64,000 bases of DNA from Salinimicrobium terrae DSM 17865 (GCF_000424665.1 NZ_AUKI01000011.1:496001-560000); one strand, 5' to 3'; counted from the first letter of the stretch, positions 55,717 through 64,000 are shown. Notes: generated by a model from the letters alone, not told the origin. Made by a program: numbers and translations.

Positions 55717-56922
55717 ATGAAAAATAGAACCCTCCTTCTCCTTTTTATCTTTATTAGTATAAACGCCTTTTCACAAAAATTTGAAGGTCTCGCTGAAACG
55801 CCACCAATGGGATGGAACAGCTGGAATACTTTTGCTACAGATATTAATGAAGAACTTGTAAAAGACATTGCAGACAAATTTGTTGAATTGGGTCTAAAAG
55901 ATGCCGGTTATGAATATATAGTTCTTGATGATGGCTGGATGAGCATGGAACGGGATGAGAATGGGGATCTGGTTCCCGATCCTGTCAAATTTCCAAGCGG
56001 AATGAAGGCTCTTGCAGATTATGTGCATTCTAAAGGCCTTAAATTTGGTCTTTACAACGATGCCGGCACAAAGACCTGTGCAGGTTATCCGGGAAGTCGT
56101 GGGTACGAGTACCAGGATGCAAAAAAATACGCAGAATGGGGAGTTGACTTTTTAAAATACGATTGGTGCAACACCGGGAAGCAAAACGCAGAAGCCTCCT
56201 ATATAACCATGCGTGACGCCCTTTATAAAGCCGGTAGACCGGTCGTTTTAAGTATCTGCGAATGGGGAGACAATGAACCCTGGACCTGGGCAGAAGATAT
56301 TGGACATATGTGGCGCGTTACCGGTGATATTATCAATTGCTGGGATTGTGAAGTAGGTCATGGCACATGGTCCTCCTGGGGCATATGGCCAATAATCAAT
56401 ATGCGTGGAAATATTCGCAAGGCAGCAGGCCCCGGGCATTGGAACGATTATGATATGATGGAAGTGGGAAATGGCCTTACTGATGCTGAAGACCGAACTC
56501 ATTTTGCAATGTGGAGCATGCTGACCTCTCCCCTTATTATGGGCAATGACCTTAGAGCAGCCTCAAAAGAAACTGTCAAAACTTTATCGAATAAAGAGGT
56601 TATTGCTGTAAACCAGGATAAACTTGGAATACAGGCTTTGCGCTTCAGCAATGAAGGAGACTTTGAAATCTGGGTTAAACCTCTGGCTGACGGAGAGTGG
56701 GCAATGGCTTTTGTCAATATGGCAGAAGAACCAAAAAACCTCGACTTTGATTGGAACAAGCATCAAATTGGCGACGATTTAAATAATAGAAGATTGGATG
56801 TTAAAAACAATACATTTCAGATTCGGGATCTCTACAACCATACAGAAATTGGAAATACCGGTAATAACTTAAAAGCCACAATAGGATCCCACGATGTTCT
56901 TATGGTGCGTCTTAAAAATTAA
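55717..56922 (+). CDS. GH27 alpha-galactosidase, secreted
   Basis: A 401-residue secreted GH27 enzyme (signal peptide ending NAFSQ, no lipobox). TPPMGWNSWNTFATDINE, YIVLDDGWM, GLKFGLYNDAGTKTCAGYPGSRGYE and WGVDFLKYDWCN are family hallmarks. The nucleophile is Asp149 (LKYDWC) and the acid/base Asp204 (RVTGDI). LTSPLIMGNDLR and IAVNQDKLGIQ close the barrel and a short C-terminal beta domain follows. It removes alpha-1,6-galactose side chains from galactomannan, which exposes the backbone to the GH26 and GH5 mannanases. It is last in the rightward mannan operon, behind a hairpin. Confidence 0.95.
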   Translation: MKNRTLLLLFIFISINAFSQKFEGLAETPPMGWNSWNTFATDINEELVKDIADKFVELGLKDAGYEYIVLDDGWMSMERDENGDLVPDPVKFPSGMKALADYVHSKGLKFGLYNDAGTKTCAGYPGSRGYEYQDAKKYAEWGVDFLKYDWCNTGKQNAEASYITMRDALYKAGRPVVLSICEWGDNEPWTWAEDIGHMWRVTGDIINCWDCEVGHGTWSSWGIWPIINMRGNIRKAAGPGHWNDYDMMEVGNGLTDAEDRTHFAMWSMLTSPLIMGNDLRAASKETVKTLSNKEVIAVNQDKLGIQALRFSNEGDFEIWVKPLADGEWAMAFVNMAEEPKNLDFDWNKHQIGDDLNNRRLDVKNNTFQIRDLYNHTEIGNTGNNLKATIGSHDVLMVRLKN

Positions 56923-56945
56923 CGGTTTTGCCATATCAAGTATTT

Positions 56946-56973
56946 AATGACCCCTGAGAAATTTGGGGTCATT
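56946..56973. terminator. Bidirectional terminator between GH27 and GH16 genes
   Basis: AATGACCCC pairs with GGGGTCATT around a 10-base loop, followed on the plus strand by TA and a run of T. It lies between convergent genes. Confidence 0.82.
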
Positions 56974-57020
56974 TATTTTTTTGGCCACCAGCTCATTCCG
57001 GTTTTCTATTGATAAAAAAA

Positions 57021-58145
57021 TTATTCAGCTGTATATACTCTTACATAATCGATGAACATAACTCCTTCATCAATTGATGCAGGATCGAGATTATTAAAAT
57101 AATCACCTCCTACGGCCAAATTAAGTACGATATTCTGTGTTTTACCAAAGAGTTCATCAATGTAACCCCCAGCGGTTTTCACTTCCACTAATTTCCCGTC
57201 CAGATAAGAAGTTAATTTATTTTCTTCCCATATTAATTCATAAACATGGTAACACGCAGTTAAATCGGTATCTGCGTTTATTGTTCCTGTGGCATTCTGA
57301 ACCAAATTTACACCTTCCTGGGTGCCGTAGAAATAATTTGTGTGGTATTCTGTGGGCTCATTTCCTCTTGCTTCTAAAATATCTATCTCCCCCTGGGTTG
57401 GCCAGGGATCACCATAGCTCCAAAAGGCCGGCCATAAACCGTGTCCGTTGGGCCACATGATTTTCGCCACCATCCTTACCTTGGGACTTCCTGTATTTGC
57501 AGAAAAGGATTCTTTCGACTCAATTCTGCCGGACGTATAATTAAACTCTTTAGTAGTAGCATTATTTGGGTCAGTCGATCCATTTACCGTCTCCTTTTTT
57601 GCAGAAATTTTCAATACACCATCATTGATTTCCAGGTTGTCACCCTGATAATGTTGCAGTTCATTGTTATATGCTCCGCCCGTCCAGACATCCCACTTCG
57701 AAAGATCGCTCGAAAATTCTTCTTCAAAGACCATTGTCCATCCCCCATCTAATGATTCGGATTCGTCATAATTCGGACAAGGTTTTTCCCCAATATTTAA
57801 GATTGCTTCTGCCGTATCTGTCTTAGGAGGATTTTGCTTATCTATAGCCACTACAATTACTTTGTGATCACCGGGGAGAGCATCCTCGGGAATCCTGTAC
57901 TCCGAAATAATATCATTTACAGAAATTTCGTCTTTAAAAGTCGTTATTGACGTGGGTCCTATCTTGACTTCTTTTAATCCACCCGGAGCCTCCACATCAA
58001 CTGAAATGGTTGCCATTTCCCCCGGCAGATAAATTTTATTATCGGTTGCTACAGAAATTTCGGGTGCGGAAGAATCGGTTAATTCGTCTTCGTTTCCACA
58101 GGAAATAAAAAAGAGCAATAGCAGGAGTGCCACTTTACTATTCAT
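57021..58145 (-). CDS. GH16 beta-glucanase (laminarinase/licheninase type), surface lipoprotein
   Basis: A 374-residue lipoprotein begun at the ATG at 58145, whose signal ends LFFISC (Cys16); upstream residues would not be part of a signal. GNEDEL after the Cys is an acidic export signal. Residues about 25-120 form an Ig-like domain. The GH16 jelly roll follows, with WTMVFEEEFSSDLSKWDVWTG, NNELQHYQGDN and HGLWPAFWSYGDPWPTQGEIDILEARG. Nucleophile Glu253 and acid/base Glu258 lie in EIDILE, the motif without the extra bulge residue typical of laminarinases. YVRVYTAE is the normal end. It likely cuts beta-1,3- or mixed-linkage glucan, but exact linkage is uncertain. It does not belong to the mannan operon. 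Confidence 0.9.
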   Translation of the reverse strand: MNSKVALLLLLFFISCGNEDELTDSSAPEISVATDNKIYLPGEMATISVDVEAPGGLKEVKIGPTSITTFKDEISVNDIISEYRIPEDALPGDHKVIVVAIDKQNPPKTDTAEAILNIGEKPCPNYDESESLDGGWTMVFEEEFSSDLSKWDVWTGGAYNNELQHYQGDNLEINDGVLKISAKKETVNGSTDPNNATTKEFNYTSGRIESKESFSANTGSPKVRMVAKIMWPNGHGLWPAFWSYGDPWPTQGEIDILEARGNEPTEYHTNYFYGTQEGVNLVQNATGTINADTDLTACYHVYELIWEENKLTSYLDGKLVEVKTAGGYIDELFGKTQNIVLNLAVGGDYFNNLDPASIDEGVMFIDYVRVYTAE

Positions 58146-58216
58146 ATTCTCAGGTTTTATTACAAAATCCAATTTGATGATAATTATCGTGTTTCGTGAA
58201 GATCATTTTAGATTAA

Positions 58217-58241
58217 CAAATATACCTATTAGTAGGTGTAT
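58217..58241 (-). promoter_or_regulatory. Candidate -7 box and overlapping inverted repeat upstream of GH16
   Basis: The minus strand reads TATATTTG at 58224-58217, a TAnnTTTG match with a leader of about 65 bases. An imperfect inverted repeat, ATACCTA-TTAG-TAGGTGTAT with one mismatch, covers 58222-58241 and overlaps the box. This could be an operator. Confidence 0.4.
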
Positions 58242-58309
58242 TTAAAGAGGTTACAAGTAAATTGTTAAACTAAAAATGAATTAATTGTATCTTTGTTAGA
58301 TCCAAGAAA

Positions 58310-59680
58310 TTAATTCTGAACCTCAGGATTTTCCATTTGCTCCAATTCGGTAATGACATTGTTCAAAGCTCTGAAATTATGATAGGAAGCTTTCCAGATA
58401 TGCCCTTTTAAACCATCCTTTGCTTCAGGGTTTTTATCCAGCCCCCACTCGTACCAGCCACCATATTCATCATCCAAAATATAGGTCTGGATGTAATCCC
58501 ATTGCTCTTCAAAATAGCGCCTGTAATTCATTTCATCTTCGGGAAAATACTGGCTCATTATTAATAAGGTATTCAAACCTTCTGCCTGTGCCCACCAGTT
58601 TTTACGATGGTTAACTATTTTAATTTGATCCTCACCCTGGTAATAATAGCCACCGTCATAAAATCCGCCGGCTTTAGGGTCCCATCCGGTTCTTAGGGAA
58701 TGATCCACCATTATTTTCCCTTTTTGAAGGGTAAGCGAATCGTTTTCCCGCCCAAGAGCATGAGCAGCTTCCAACATCAGGTAAGCGGTTTCCACATCGT
58801 GTCCAAAGGAAACATGGTCCAGATAATAATGCTTTGCTATTTCTTCTTTCGACTTATCCTTAAAACTTACCGGCGTCCAATCGGGCTGAAAGAACAGGTT
58901 CATATGCCCTTTTTCAGTGGTAATAGTGTCACGGATTAAAATAAGCATTTCCTCAAGGCGCTCCCTGAGTAATGCATCGGGCCAAACTTCATATAATGTG
59001 GTAAAGGCTTCCAGAAGATGGATAGAACTGTTCTGGTCCTTATAACCAACATCAGAGGTGGAAGGCCATTCCGGAGTTCGTTCAATTGGCTTGCCGTCCA
59101 ATCCTAAAACATTGAAGTATCCCTTATGTTCGGGATCATGAGCCATTGCTTCCATCCAGTAAAAGGTATTTCTGGCAAGTTCCAGGGCCTCTTCATTTCC
59201 GGAGGCGCGATAAAATTCCGCCAAACCATATATAGCAAACGCATTCCCGTAGGCGGACTTTTCCTGACCTTTTTGCAGTATGGGCTCACCCTCTTTGGTC
59301 ACAAGACTGTAGAATCCACCGTGGACCGGGTCCCACATCCTATCACGTAAAAAGTTAAATCCGTGTTCCGCATTCTCCAGATATTCTTCTTTTTCAGAGT
59401 AAAAACCCGCTGCTTTTGCATTGGTCCAAATGTGCCGGGCCTGCGTAACAATCATTTTATCATGCACTTCCCCTATCTCAAATTTTCGGGTAATCTGGCT
59501 GTAATATCCTCCTTCATCGTAATCCAATGTTAGAGGATACCATTTATCAAGCAGCTGCTCTTTTGCAGCAAATTCCAATTCCTGAAGTAGAATTCCATTG
59601 TCTACATTTTCAGACTTTGGAGTAGTGACACAACTTGTGAAAATTAAGACTGAAAAAAGGTTGAGAAAAATGAATTTCAT
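58310..59680 (-). CDS. AGE-family epimerase-like lipoprotein (exported)
   Basis: A 456-residue AGE-superfamily protein with a lipoprotein signal ending LIFTSC (Cys17), followed by VTTPKS, which predicts a periplasmic anchor. The barrel resembles N-acylglucosamine/cellobiose 2-epimerases: LDYDEGGYYSQITRKF, MIVTQARHIWTNAKAAGF, YGNAFAIYGLAEFYRAS, SSIHLLEAFTTLYEVW, VSFGHDVETAYLMLEAAHAL, NWWAQAEGLNTLLIM and WKASYHNFRAL. Putative catalytic His residues equivalent to the cytosolic enzyme at 40343-41533 are kept. Typical members are cytosolic, so an envelope location is unusual. It may epimerise oligosaccharides before uptake or may have become a hydrolase or lyase. Activity is unknown. It lies between the GH16 gene and a divergent GH9. 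Confidence 0.85.
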   Translation of the reverse strand: MKFIFLNLFSVLIFTSCVTTPKSENVDNGILLQELEFAAKEQLLDKWYPLTLDYDEGGYYSQITRKFEIGEVHDKMIVTQARHIWTNAKAAGFYSEKEEYLENAEHGFNFLRDRMWDPVHGGFYSLVTKEGEPILQKGQEKSAYGNAFAIYGLAEFYRASGNEEALELARNTFYWMEAMAHDPEHKGYFNVLGLDGKPIERTPEWPSTSDVGYKDQNSSIHLLEAFTTLYEVWPDALLRERLEEMLILIRDTITTEKGHMNLFFQPDWTPVSFKDKSKEEIAKHYYLDHVSFGHDVETAYLMLEAAHALGRENDSLTLQKGKIMVDHSLRTGWDPKAGGFYDGGYYYQGEDQIKIVNHRKNWWAQAEGLNTLLIMSQYFPEDEMNYRRYFEEQWDYIQTYILDDEYGGWYEWGLDKNPEAKDGLKGHIWKASYHNFRALNNVITELEQMENPEVQN

Positions 59681-59821
59681 TGAGGATAGAGGTTTTAAAC
59701 TTTAAAGATAAAATATTAGCTCAAACCCCGGGCCTACTGAAAGAATACTACCTGAAATCGACAAAAAAGTATTAAATTAACAATTCATTAAAGCCATATT
59801 TTTATTTTTAAATTTCATTTC

Positions 59822-62308
59822 ATGAAGACTTACCTACAGTTTCTCCCGTTCTTTTTATTTATGGGTGCATTTGCACAGCAAACTCCGGACACCACTGATA
59901 TTTTTAAAATTAATGATCAGGAATATCTTGAAATAAGAGGCGCAAACGTAACGCTCGCCCATGATTTTTATCCCGAAAGTCATCAGGGCGGAGTTGGGAT
60001 TATTCAAAATGGAATAAGAGTTGCTACCAACGGCGATCTTCGGTTGGAGCCTGCACCGGGTCAATGGCAGCCGGTACCCAAAGTGAGTGAAAGACAGGTT
60101 GATCGTGAAACAGGAGAAATAAGCGTGGACATGAGCTATCCAGATCCTTCTAAAGATCGGGTGGGCTTCAACCCGATCATCTATCCCGATCTTGACATGT
60201 CATACACCTTAAAAGTTCTTCCCGAAGGTAAATCCTTCAGGATTATAGTTGATCTTGACGAGCCGCTTCCGGAGGAATGGGTTGGAAAAGTGGGAATGAA
60301 CATTGAACTTTTTCCGGGAATCCTCTTCGGAAAATCTTATTATATGGGAGATGAGTTTGGAATCTTCAACCGGCAGGCAAATGGCCCCGGATTTTATACC
60401 GATGACGGCGAATACCGTCTCGAACCGATGGCTACCGGAAAAGAACTTACCATAGTACCCGAAGACCCTAGACAAACCTTAACTATTCGAAATCTCAAGG
60501 ACAACGAGCTGGAACTTCTTGACGGCCGTGCCATTCATAGCAATGGCTGGTTTATTGTCCGGTCGCTGGTTCCTGCAAACGTTACAAATAATGCTATCGA
60601 ATGGCTCGTAACTCCTAATGTTATTGAAAACTTTACCTACGATCCCGTAGTGCAGGTTTCCCAGGTAGGCTACCATCCTGCCCAGGAAAAAATAGCCGTT
60701 GTTGAAACCGACAAAAATGACACCGACATAAAGCAAATTAAACTTCTGAAAGTAAAATCTGACGGAGGTTTTACTGAAGTTATCTCTCAACAACCTGAAT
60801 TGTGGGGTGATTTTATGAGGTACAGATATTATCAGCTGGATTTTACCAATATTACTGATCCCGGAATGTACGTTCTGGAATATGGGGATTATACCACAGA
60901 GCCTTTTCAGATTAGCAGGGACGTATACAAAAGAGATGTGTGGCAGCCAACTCTTGAATATTTTCTTCCGGTTCAAATGTGCCATATGCGGGTAAACGAC
61001 CGCTATAAGGTATGGCACGGGCTGTGTCACATGGATGATGCCCGGATGGCTCCTACAGATTATAATCATTTTGACGGATATATTCAGGGCTCTGAAACGC
61101 TCACCAAGTTTGAGCCCGGAGAACATGTGCCAAGACTGAATCAAGGGGGTTGGCATGACGCGGGAGATTACGATTTACGAATAGAGTCGCAGGCAGCCAC
61201 CGTACAGGGCTTATCTCACATCTATGAGATATTTCAGGAGGACTATGATAACACCAGCATTGACCAGGATACCAGAATTGTTGAGATCCTGAGACCCGAT
61301 GGAAAACCAGATATTCTTCAGCAGATTGAACATGGTCTGCTCTCCATCGTTGGAGGCTATGAATCCCTCGGTAGGTTTTACCGCGGAATTATTGTACCCA
61401 CCAACCGACAATATATTTTACTTGGTGATCCTGTCACGCACAGTGACAATGTCCCGTTTTCAAATGATCCCGAAGATGAGGATATCGCAATGGGTCTGGA
61501 AGGAGCACCGGATGACCGTTGGGTCTTCACGGAGAATAATCCGGCAAGGGAACTGGACGCTGCAGCAGGATTGGCAGCTGCAGCCAGGGTGATGAATGAT
61601 TATAATCCCGATCTTGCACTTCAAAGCTTGAAAATTTCCGAAGAGATCTGGGACATTACCGAGACAGACAATAAGCTTCAAAAAGTGATGCTGGCCGTGG
61701 AACTTTTGAGAACCACAAAAGAGGAAAAATATTCAGATTTTCTTATAGCAAATACAGATCTTATTGCTGAAAACATCGCCCGCACCGGTTGGATAGTAGG
61801 TCCCGCTCTTCCGTTAATCAATAATGAAAACTTTACAGAAAAGGTAAGAGCAGCTGTAAAAGGACACTTACAGACTGTTCAGGAACAGGAAAAAAAGACG
61901 CCTTACGGAATGCCTTATGAGCCCGACATTTGGGGAGCAGGTTGGGGAATTCAGGATTTTGGGGTAAAACAATATTATTTTCATACCAGCTACCCTGATA
62001 TTTTCCCTGCCAAATACATGTTGAGTGCCATGAACTTCGTTTTAGGAGTTCATCCAGGGGTTAACACCTCGTCCTTTGCCTCGGGAGTGGGATCCAGATC
62101 TCTTACTCAGGCGTATGGGGTTAACAGAGGTGATTTTTCACATATTCCGGGGGGAATTGGCTCGGGAACAGCTCTAATTCGTCCTGATTTCCCTGAATTG
62201 CTTGAGTGGCCGTTCCTGTGGCAGCAAACGGAATACGTCTTAGGTGGTGGAACCACAGATTATCTCTTCCTGATCCTCGCAGCCGATAAACTGCTTAATG
62301 AAAAATAA
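59822..62308 (+). CDS. GH9 family glucanase, secreted (paralogue of 20104-22629)
   Basis: An 828-residue secreted GH9 enzyme with a short clean signal peptide ending GAFAQ. Its domain order equals that of the enzyme at 20104-22629. An N-terminal beta domain contains NGDLRLEPAPGQWQPVP. A CelD_N Ig-like domain follows (VSQVGYHPAQEKIAVVETD). The (alpha/alpha)6 barrel has GGWHDAGDYDLR near residue 443 and probable acid Glu804 in WQQTEYVL. The two differ widely at the DNA level, so duplication is not recent. It should act on a beta-1,4-linked or mixed-linkage glucan. It is divergent from the AGE lipoprotein gene and 78 bases before the next gene on the same strand. Confidence 0.88.
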   Translation: MKTYLQFLPFFLFMGAFAQQTPDTTDIFKINDQEYLEIRGANVTLAHDFYPESHQGGVGIIQNGIRVATNGDLRLEPAPGQWQPVPKVSERQVDRETGEISVDMSYPDPSKDRVGFNPIIYPDLDMSYTLKVLPEGKSFRIIVDLDEPLPEEWVGKVGMNIELFPGILFGKSYYMGDEFGIFNRQANGPGFYTDDGEYRLEPMATGKELTIVPEDPRQTLTIRNLKDNELELLDGRAIHSNGWFIVRSLVPANVTNNAIEWLVTPNVIENFTYDPVVQVSQVGYHPAQEKIAVVETDKNDTDIKQIKLLKVKSDGGFTEVISQQPELWGDFMRYRYYQLDFTNITDPGMYVLEYGDYTTEPFQISRDVYKRDVWQPTLEYFLPVQMCHMRVNDRYKVWHGLCHMDDARMAPTDYNHFDGYIQGSETLTKFEPGEHVPRLNQGGWHDAGDYDLRIESQAATVQGLSHIYEIFQEDYDNTSIDQDTRIVEILRPDGKPDILQQIEHGLLSIVGGYESLGRFYRGIIVPTNRQYILLGDPVTHSDNVPFSNDPEDEDIAMGLEGAPDDRWVFTENNPARELDAAAGLAAAARVMNDYNPDLALQSLKISEEIWDITETDNKLQKVMLAVELLRTTKEEKYSDFLIANTDLIAENIARTGWIVGPALPLINNENFTEKVRAAVKGHLQTVQEQEKKTPYGMPYEPDIWGAGWGIQDFGVKQYYFHTSYPDIFPAKYMLSAMNFVLGVHPGVNTSSFASGVGSRSLTQAYGVNRGDFSHIPGGIGSGTALIRPDFPELLEWPFLWQQTEYVLGGGTTDYLFLILAADKLLNEK

Positions 62309-62314
62309 ATTGTT

Positions 62315-62333
62315 TCAAAAATGCCCTTTTTGA
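62315..62333 (+). terminator. Weak hairpin after the second GH9 gene
   Basis: TCAAAAATGCCCTTTTTGA has a 7-base arm on each side of a 5-base loop. The arms are A/T-rich and the following T run is absent, so termination would be weak. It belongs to the recurrent hairpin group noted under findings. Confidence 0.4.
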
Positions 62334-62386
62334 GAACCCAGTTTTAGGTCTTATAAAACCAAGGCTGAAGAAATTTTAAAAAAATA

Positions 62387-64000
62387 ATGATGAAATTCAG
62401 ATTAACCTACAACCCCTTAAAAAACTTTATCAAGGCCGTTGCCTTTTTCGCAGTGATACTAATCTCCTGGAACTCCAGTGCTCAGGCCGAGTTTACAACC
62501 TGGGGAAATATGACAGGAATTCAGGTAGACAATCAATTAATGGAATTCAATAGTAGTCTGGCTGTGGAAAATCAATGGGGCGATATATGGCGCACCCGGA
62601 AAGAAGGTCAGGAAATTGATTTTAAAAGAAACGGAAACAAAAAGATCTTTTCCTATAAGATGGGAGAAATTGAATGGACAAATTCTATTGAATCTACTGG
62701 AAAAGGCACTGCAAAAGTTGAAATTTCTTTCCGCTCTCCTAAAGACACTATTATTGACGGAGCTTACTACAGCATTGCTCTACCTGAAGAATTTGGACCG
62801 GAAACAACTTTTAGTTTCATTGCACCGGAAAAAATCAGTTTGCAGGATATAAACACTAATACTTCCGAAGCACAGTATAAAGCCCCGGCCAATGGAGTGG
62901 TTATCCAATCTCCTACCCGCAAGCTAACCGTTAATTTTGCCAAGCCAACAGAAGTTATTATTAGATCTGGAAGTAATGAAAATACCAGTCTTAAATTGGA
63001 TTTTGTTTTGGCTTCCGGAAATATTCCTGCCAACAAAACCTTCAGCAATACTTTTAATATTGAAGCAGAAGGGGATATTGACACTTCAGCCTTAAACCTG
63101 AAGATTTATCCGGAACAGGAAGGAGATAAATTTGCGGGAATTGGTGGTAATTTTAGATTACAAAATGCAAAAACAGACCCACAGGTAATTGATTATTCCC
63201 TTGAAAACCTCAGGGTAGCGTGGTCCAGGGTTGAGATGCCCTGGCGTGAGTGGCATCAAAATGAAAATGAAGATCCATTGGCAGAGGCCAGAAAGGGTAA
63301 TCTCCATCCAAAGGTGAAAGCAGCCATGGAAATGGCGCAACGACTCGACCGGCAGGGAATTCCGGTTATTCTGGCTGCCTGGTTCGCCCCGGAATGGGCG
63401 ATAATTGGAGAACCCTTTAAAGGCAAACATCCTGACGGCAGCATGGGAAATCCATTGGAACTGTCAAAAAAGGAAAAAATCTATGAATCTCTAACTTCTT
63501 ATATTTTATTTTTAAAAGAGGAATACGGCGTGAAAACGGTGATGTTTTCTTTTAATGAATCGGATCTTGGAATTGATGTGCGGCAAACAGCCGAGGAGCA
63601 CAACGAGTTGATCAAGGAGCTTGGGCGAAAATTCAGACAGGAAGGTCTGGAAACAAAATTTCTCCTGGGAGATACAGCCGATGCAAATGGTTGGGACTTC
63701 ACCACCCTCGCCTCCACCGACCCGGAATCAATTCCTTTTATTGGGGGAGTATCTTTTCATTCCTGGCGTGGCTGGACCCCCGAAAATCTCTTGAAATGGG
63801 CCGATATTTCCAATCGGGTAGATGCACCATTGTTTATTGGGGAAGGTAGTATTGATGCCGGCGCATGGAGATATCCACAAATATTTGAAGAGCCCACTTA
63901 TGCCCTGGATGAAATCGATGTTTACCTAAAAATTTTGAGAACTGCTACCCCACTTACAATCCTACAGTGGCAACTTACGGCAGATTATTCAGTAATGTCT
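62387..64000 (+). CDS. Clan GH-A-like glycoside hydrolase, 3' end beyond the window
   Basis: An open frame of 538 codons from a double ATG (62387/62390) to the right edge. A signal peptide ends near NSSAQ. Residues about 30-235 form a beta-rich N-terminal domain. From about 250 a TIM-barrel-like domain begins with FAGIGGNFRLQ, a GH30-like opening, then RVAWSRVEMPW and VILAAWFAPEW. Two acids fit a retaining clan GH-A pair: Glu390 in FSFNESDLG as acid/base and Glu485 in LFIGEGSID as nucleophile. I cannot place it in a CAZy family with confidence; GH30, GH39 or GH5-like are possibilities, and it might be a new one. Following GH9, it may act on a beta-glucan or xylan. Confidence 0.7.
   Translation, partial: MMKFRLTYNPLKNFIKAVAFFAVILISWNSSAQAEFTTWGNMTGIQVDNQLMEFNSSLAVENQWGDIWRTRKEGQEIDFKRNGNKKIFSYKMGEIEWTNSIESTGKGTAKVEISFRSPKDTIIDGAYYSIALPEEFGPETTFSFIAPEKISLQDINTNTSEAQYKAPANGVVIQSPTRKLTVNFAKPTEVIIRSGSNENTSLKLDFVLASGNIPANKTFSNTFNIEAEGDIDTSALNLKIYPEQEGDKFAGIGGNFRLQNAKTDPQVIDYSLENLRVAWSRVEMPWREWHQNENEDPLAEARKGNLHPKVKAAMEMAQRLDRQGIPVILAAWFAPEWAIIGEPFKGKHPDGSMGNPLELSKKEKIYESLTSYILFLKEEYGVKTVMFSFNESDLGIDVRQTAEEHNELIKELGRKFRQEGLETKFLLGDTADANGWDFTTLASTDPESIPFIGGVSFHSWRGWTPENLLKWADISNRVDAPLFIGEGSIDAGAWRYPQIFEEPTYALDEIDVYLKILRTATPLTILQWQLTADYSVMS

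Noticed and set aside
60479-61156. 225-codon minus-strand frame inside the second GH9 gene
   Set aside because: It is antisense to the CelD_N and barrel coding region, and the reading has no signal or known motif.

Overview
This window looks like a chromosomal segment of a polysaccharide-degrading Bacteroidota, most likely a marine or soil Flavobacteriaceae. The evidence is three SusC-type receptors, two SusD partners, many lipoproteins with Bacteroidota lipoboxes, AT-rich gaps with TAnnTTTG-type -7 boxes in place of E. coli promoters, and very dense carbohydrate-active enzymes. Almost every gene serves plant or algal hemicellulose and beta-glucan use. I see no rRNA, tRNA, CRISPR array, integrase, transposase or phage gene.

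Region 1 (1-16.6 kb) is a xylan locus. It starts with a SusC receptor cut by the window edge. A non-coding stretch follows that holds a decayed GH2 fragment, then a CE15 glucuronoyl esterase. A leftward run goes from transaldolase and split transketolase through a GH43 xylosidase/arabinofuranosidase, a lipoprotein aldose 1-epimerase and an aldo/keto reductase to a GH10 xylanase. Divergent from it is a rightward run with a CE2-like esterase, a second aldo/keto reductase, a sialate-O-acetylesterase-type esterase and a secreted SMP-30 lactonase. Together these would cut, deacetylate and de-esterify glucuronoarabinoxylan and pass pentoses to the non-oxidative pentose phosphate pathway.

Region 2 (16.6-35.3 kb) holds mannose-6-phosphate isomerase, a DUF255 lipoprotein, a large GH9 enzyme, a GH2 enzyme broken by a 2-base contraction, a complete SusC/SusD pair, and two very large FG-GAP/VCBS lipoproteins, at least one with a clear UnbV/ASPIC tail. 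The substrate is uncertain, with a beta-glucan most likely.

Region 3 (35.3-56.9 kb) is a nearly complete beta-mannan utilisation locus. The leftward seven-gene operon encodes GH26, a sodium/solute symporter, a GH130 mannosylglucose phosphorylase, a mannobiose/cellobiose 2-epimerase, a second GH26, a GH5 mannanase and a GH3 glucosidase. A divergent AraC-type regulator comes next, then a rightward operon of SusC, SusD, an IPT/TIG surface lipoprotein, a three-FAS1 lipoprotein with two tandem C-terminal domains, and a GH27 alpha-galactosidase. With manA, the pathway runs from galacto(gluco)mannan to glycolysis. The FAS1 protein is the most unusual part.

Region 4 (56.9-64 kb) adds a GH16 beta-glucanase lipoprotein, an exported AGE-family epimerase-like lipoprotein, a second GH9 paralogue and the start of a clan GH-A-like enzyme that runs off the right edge. 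It probably belongs to a beta-glucan/glucomannan programme. All family calls are by eye from motifs; none was checked by a database search.
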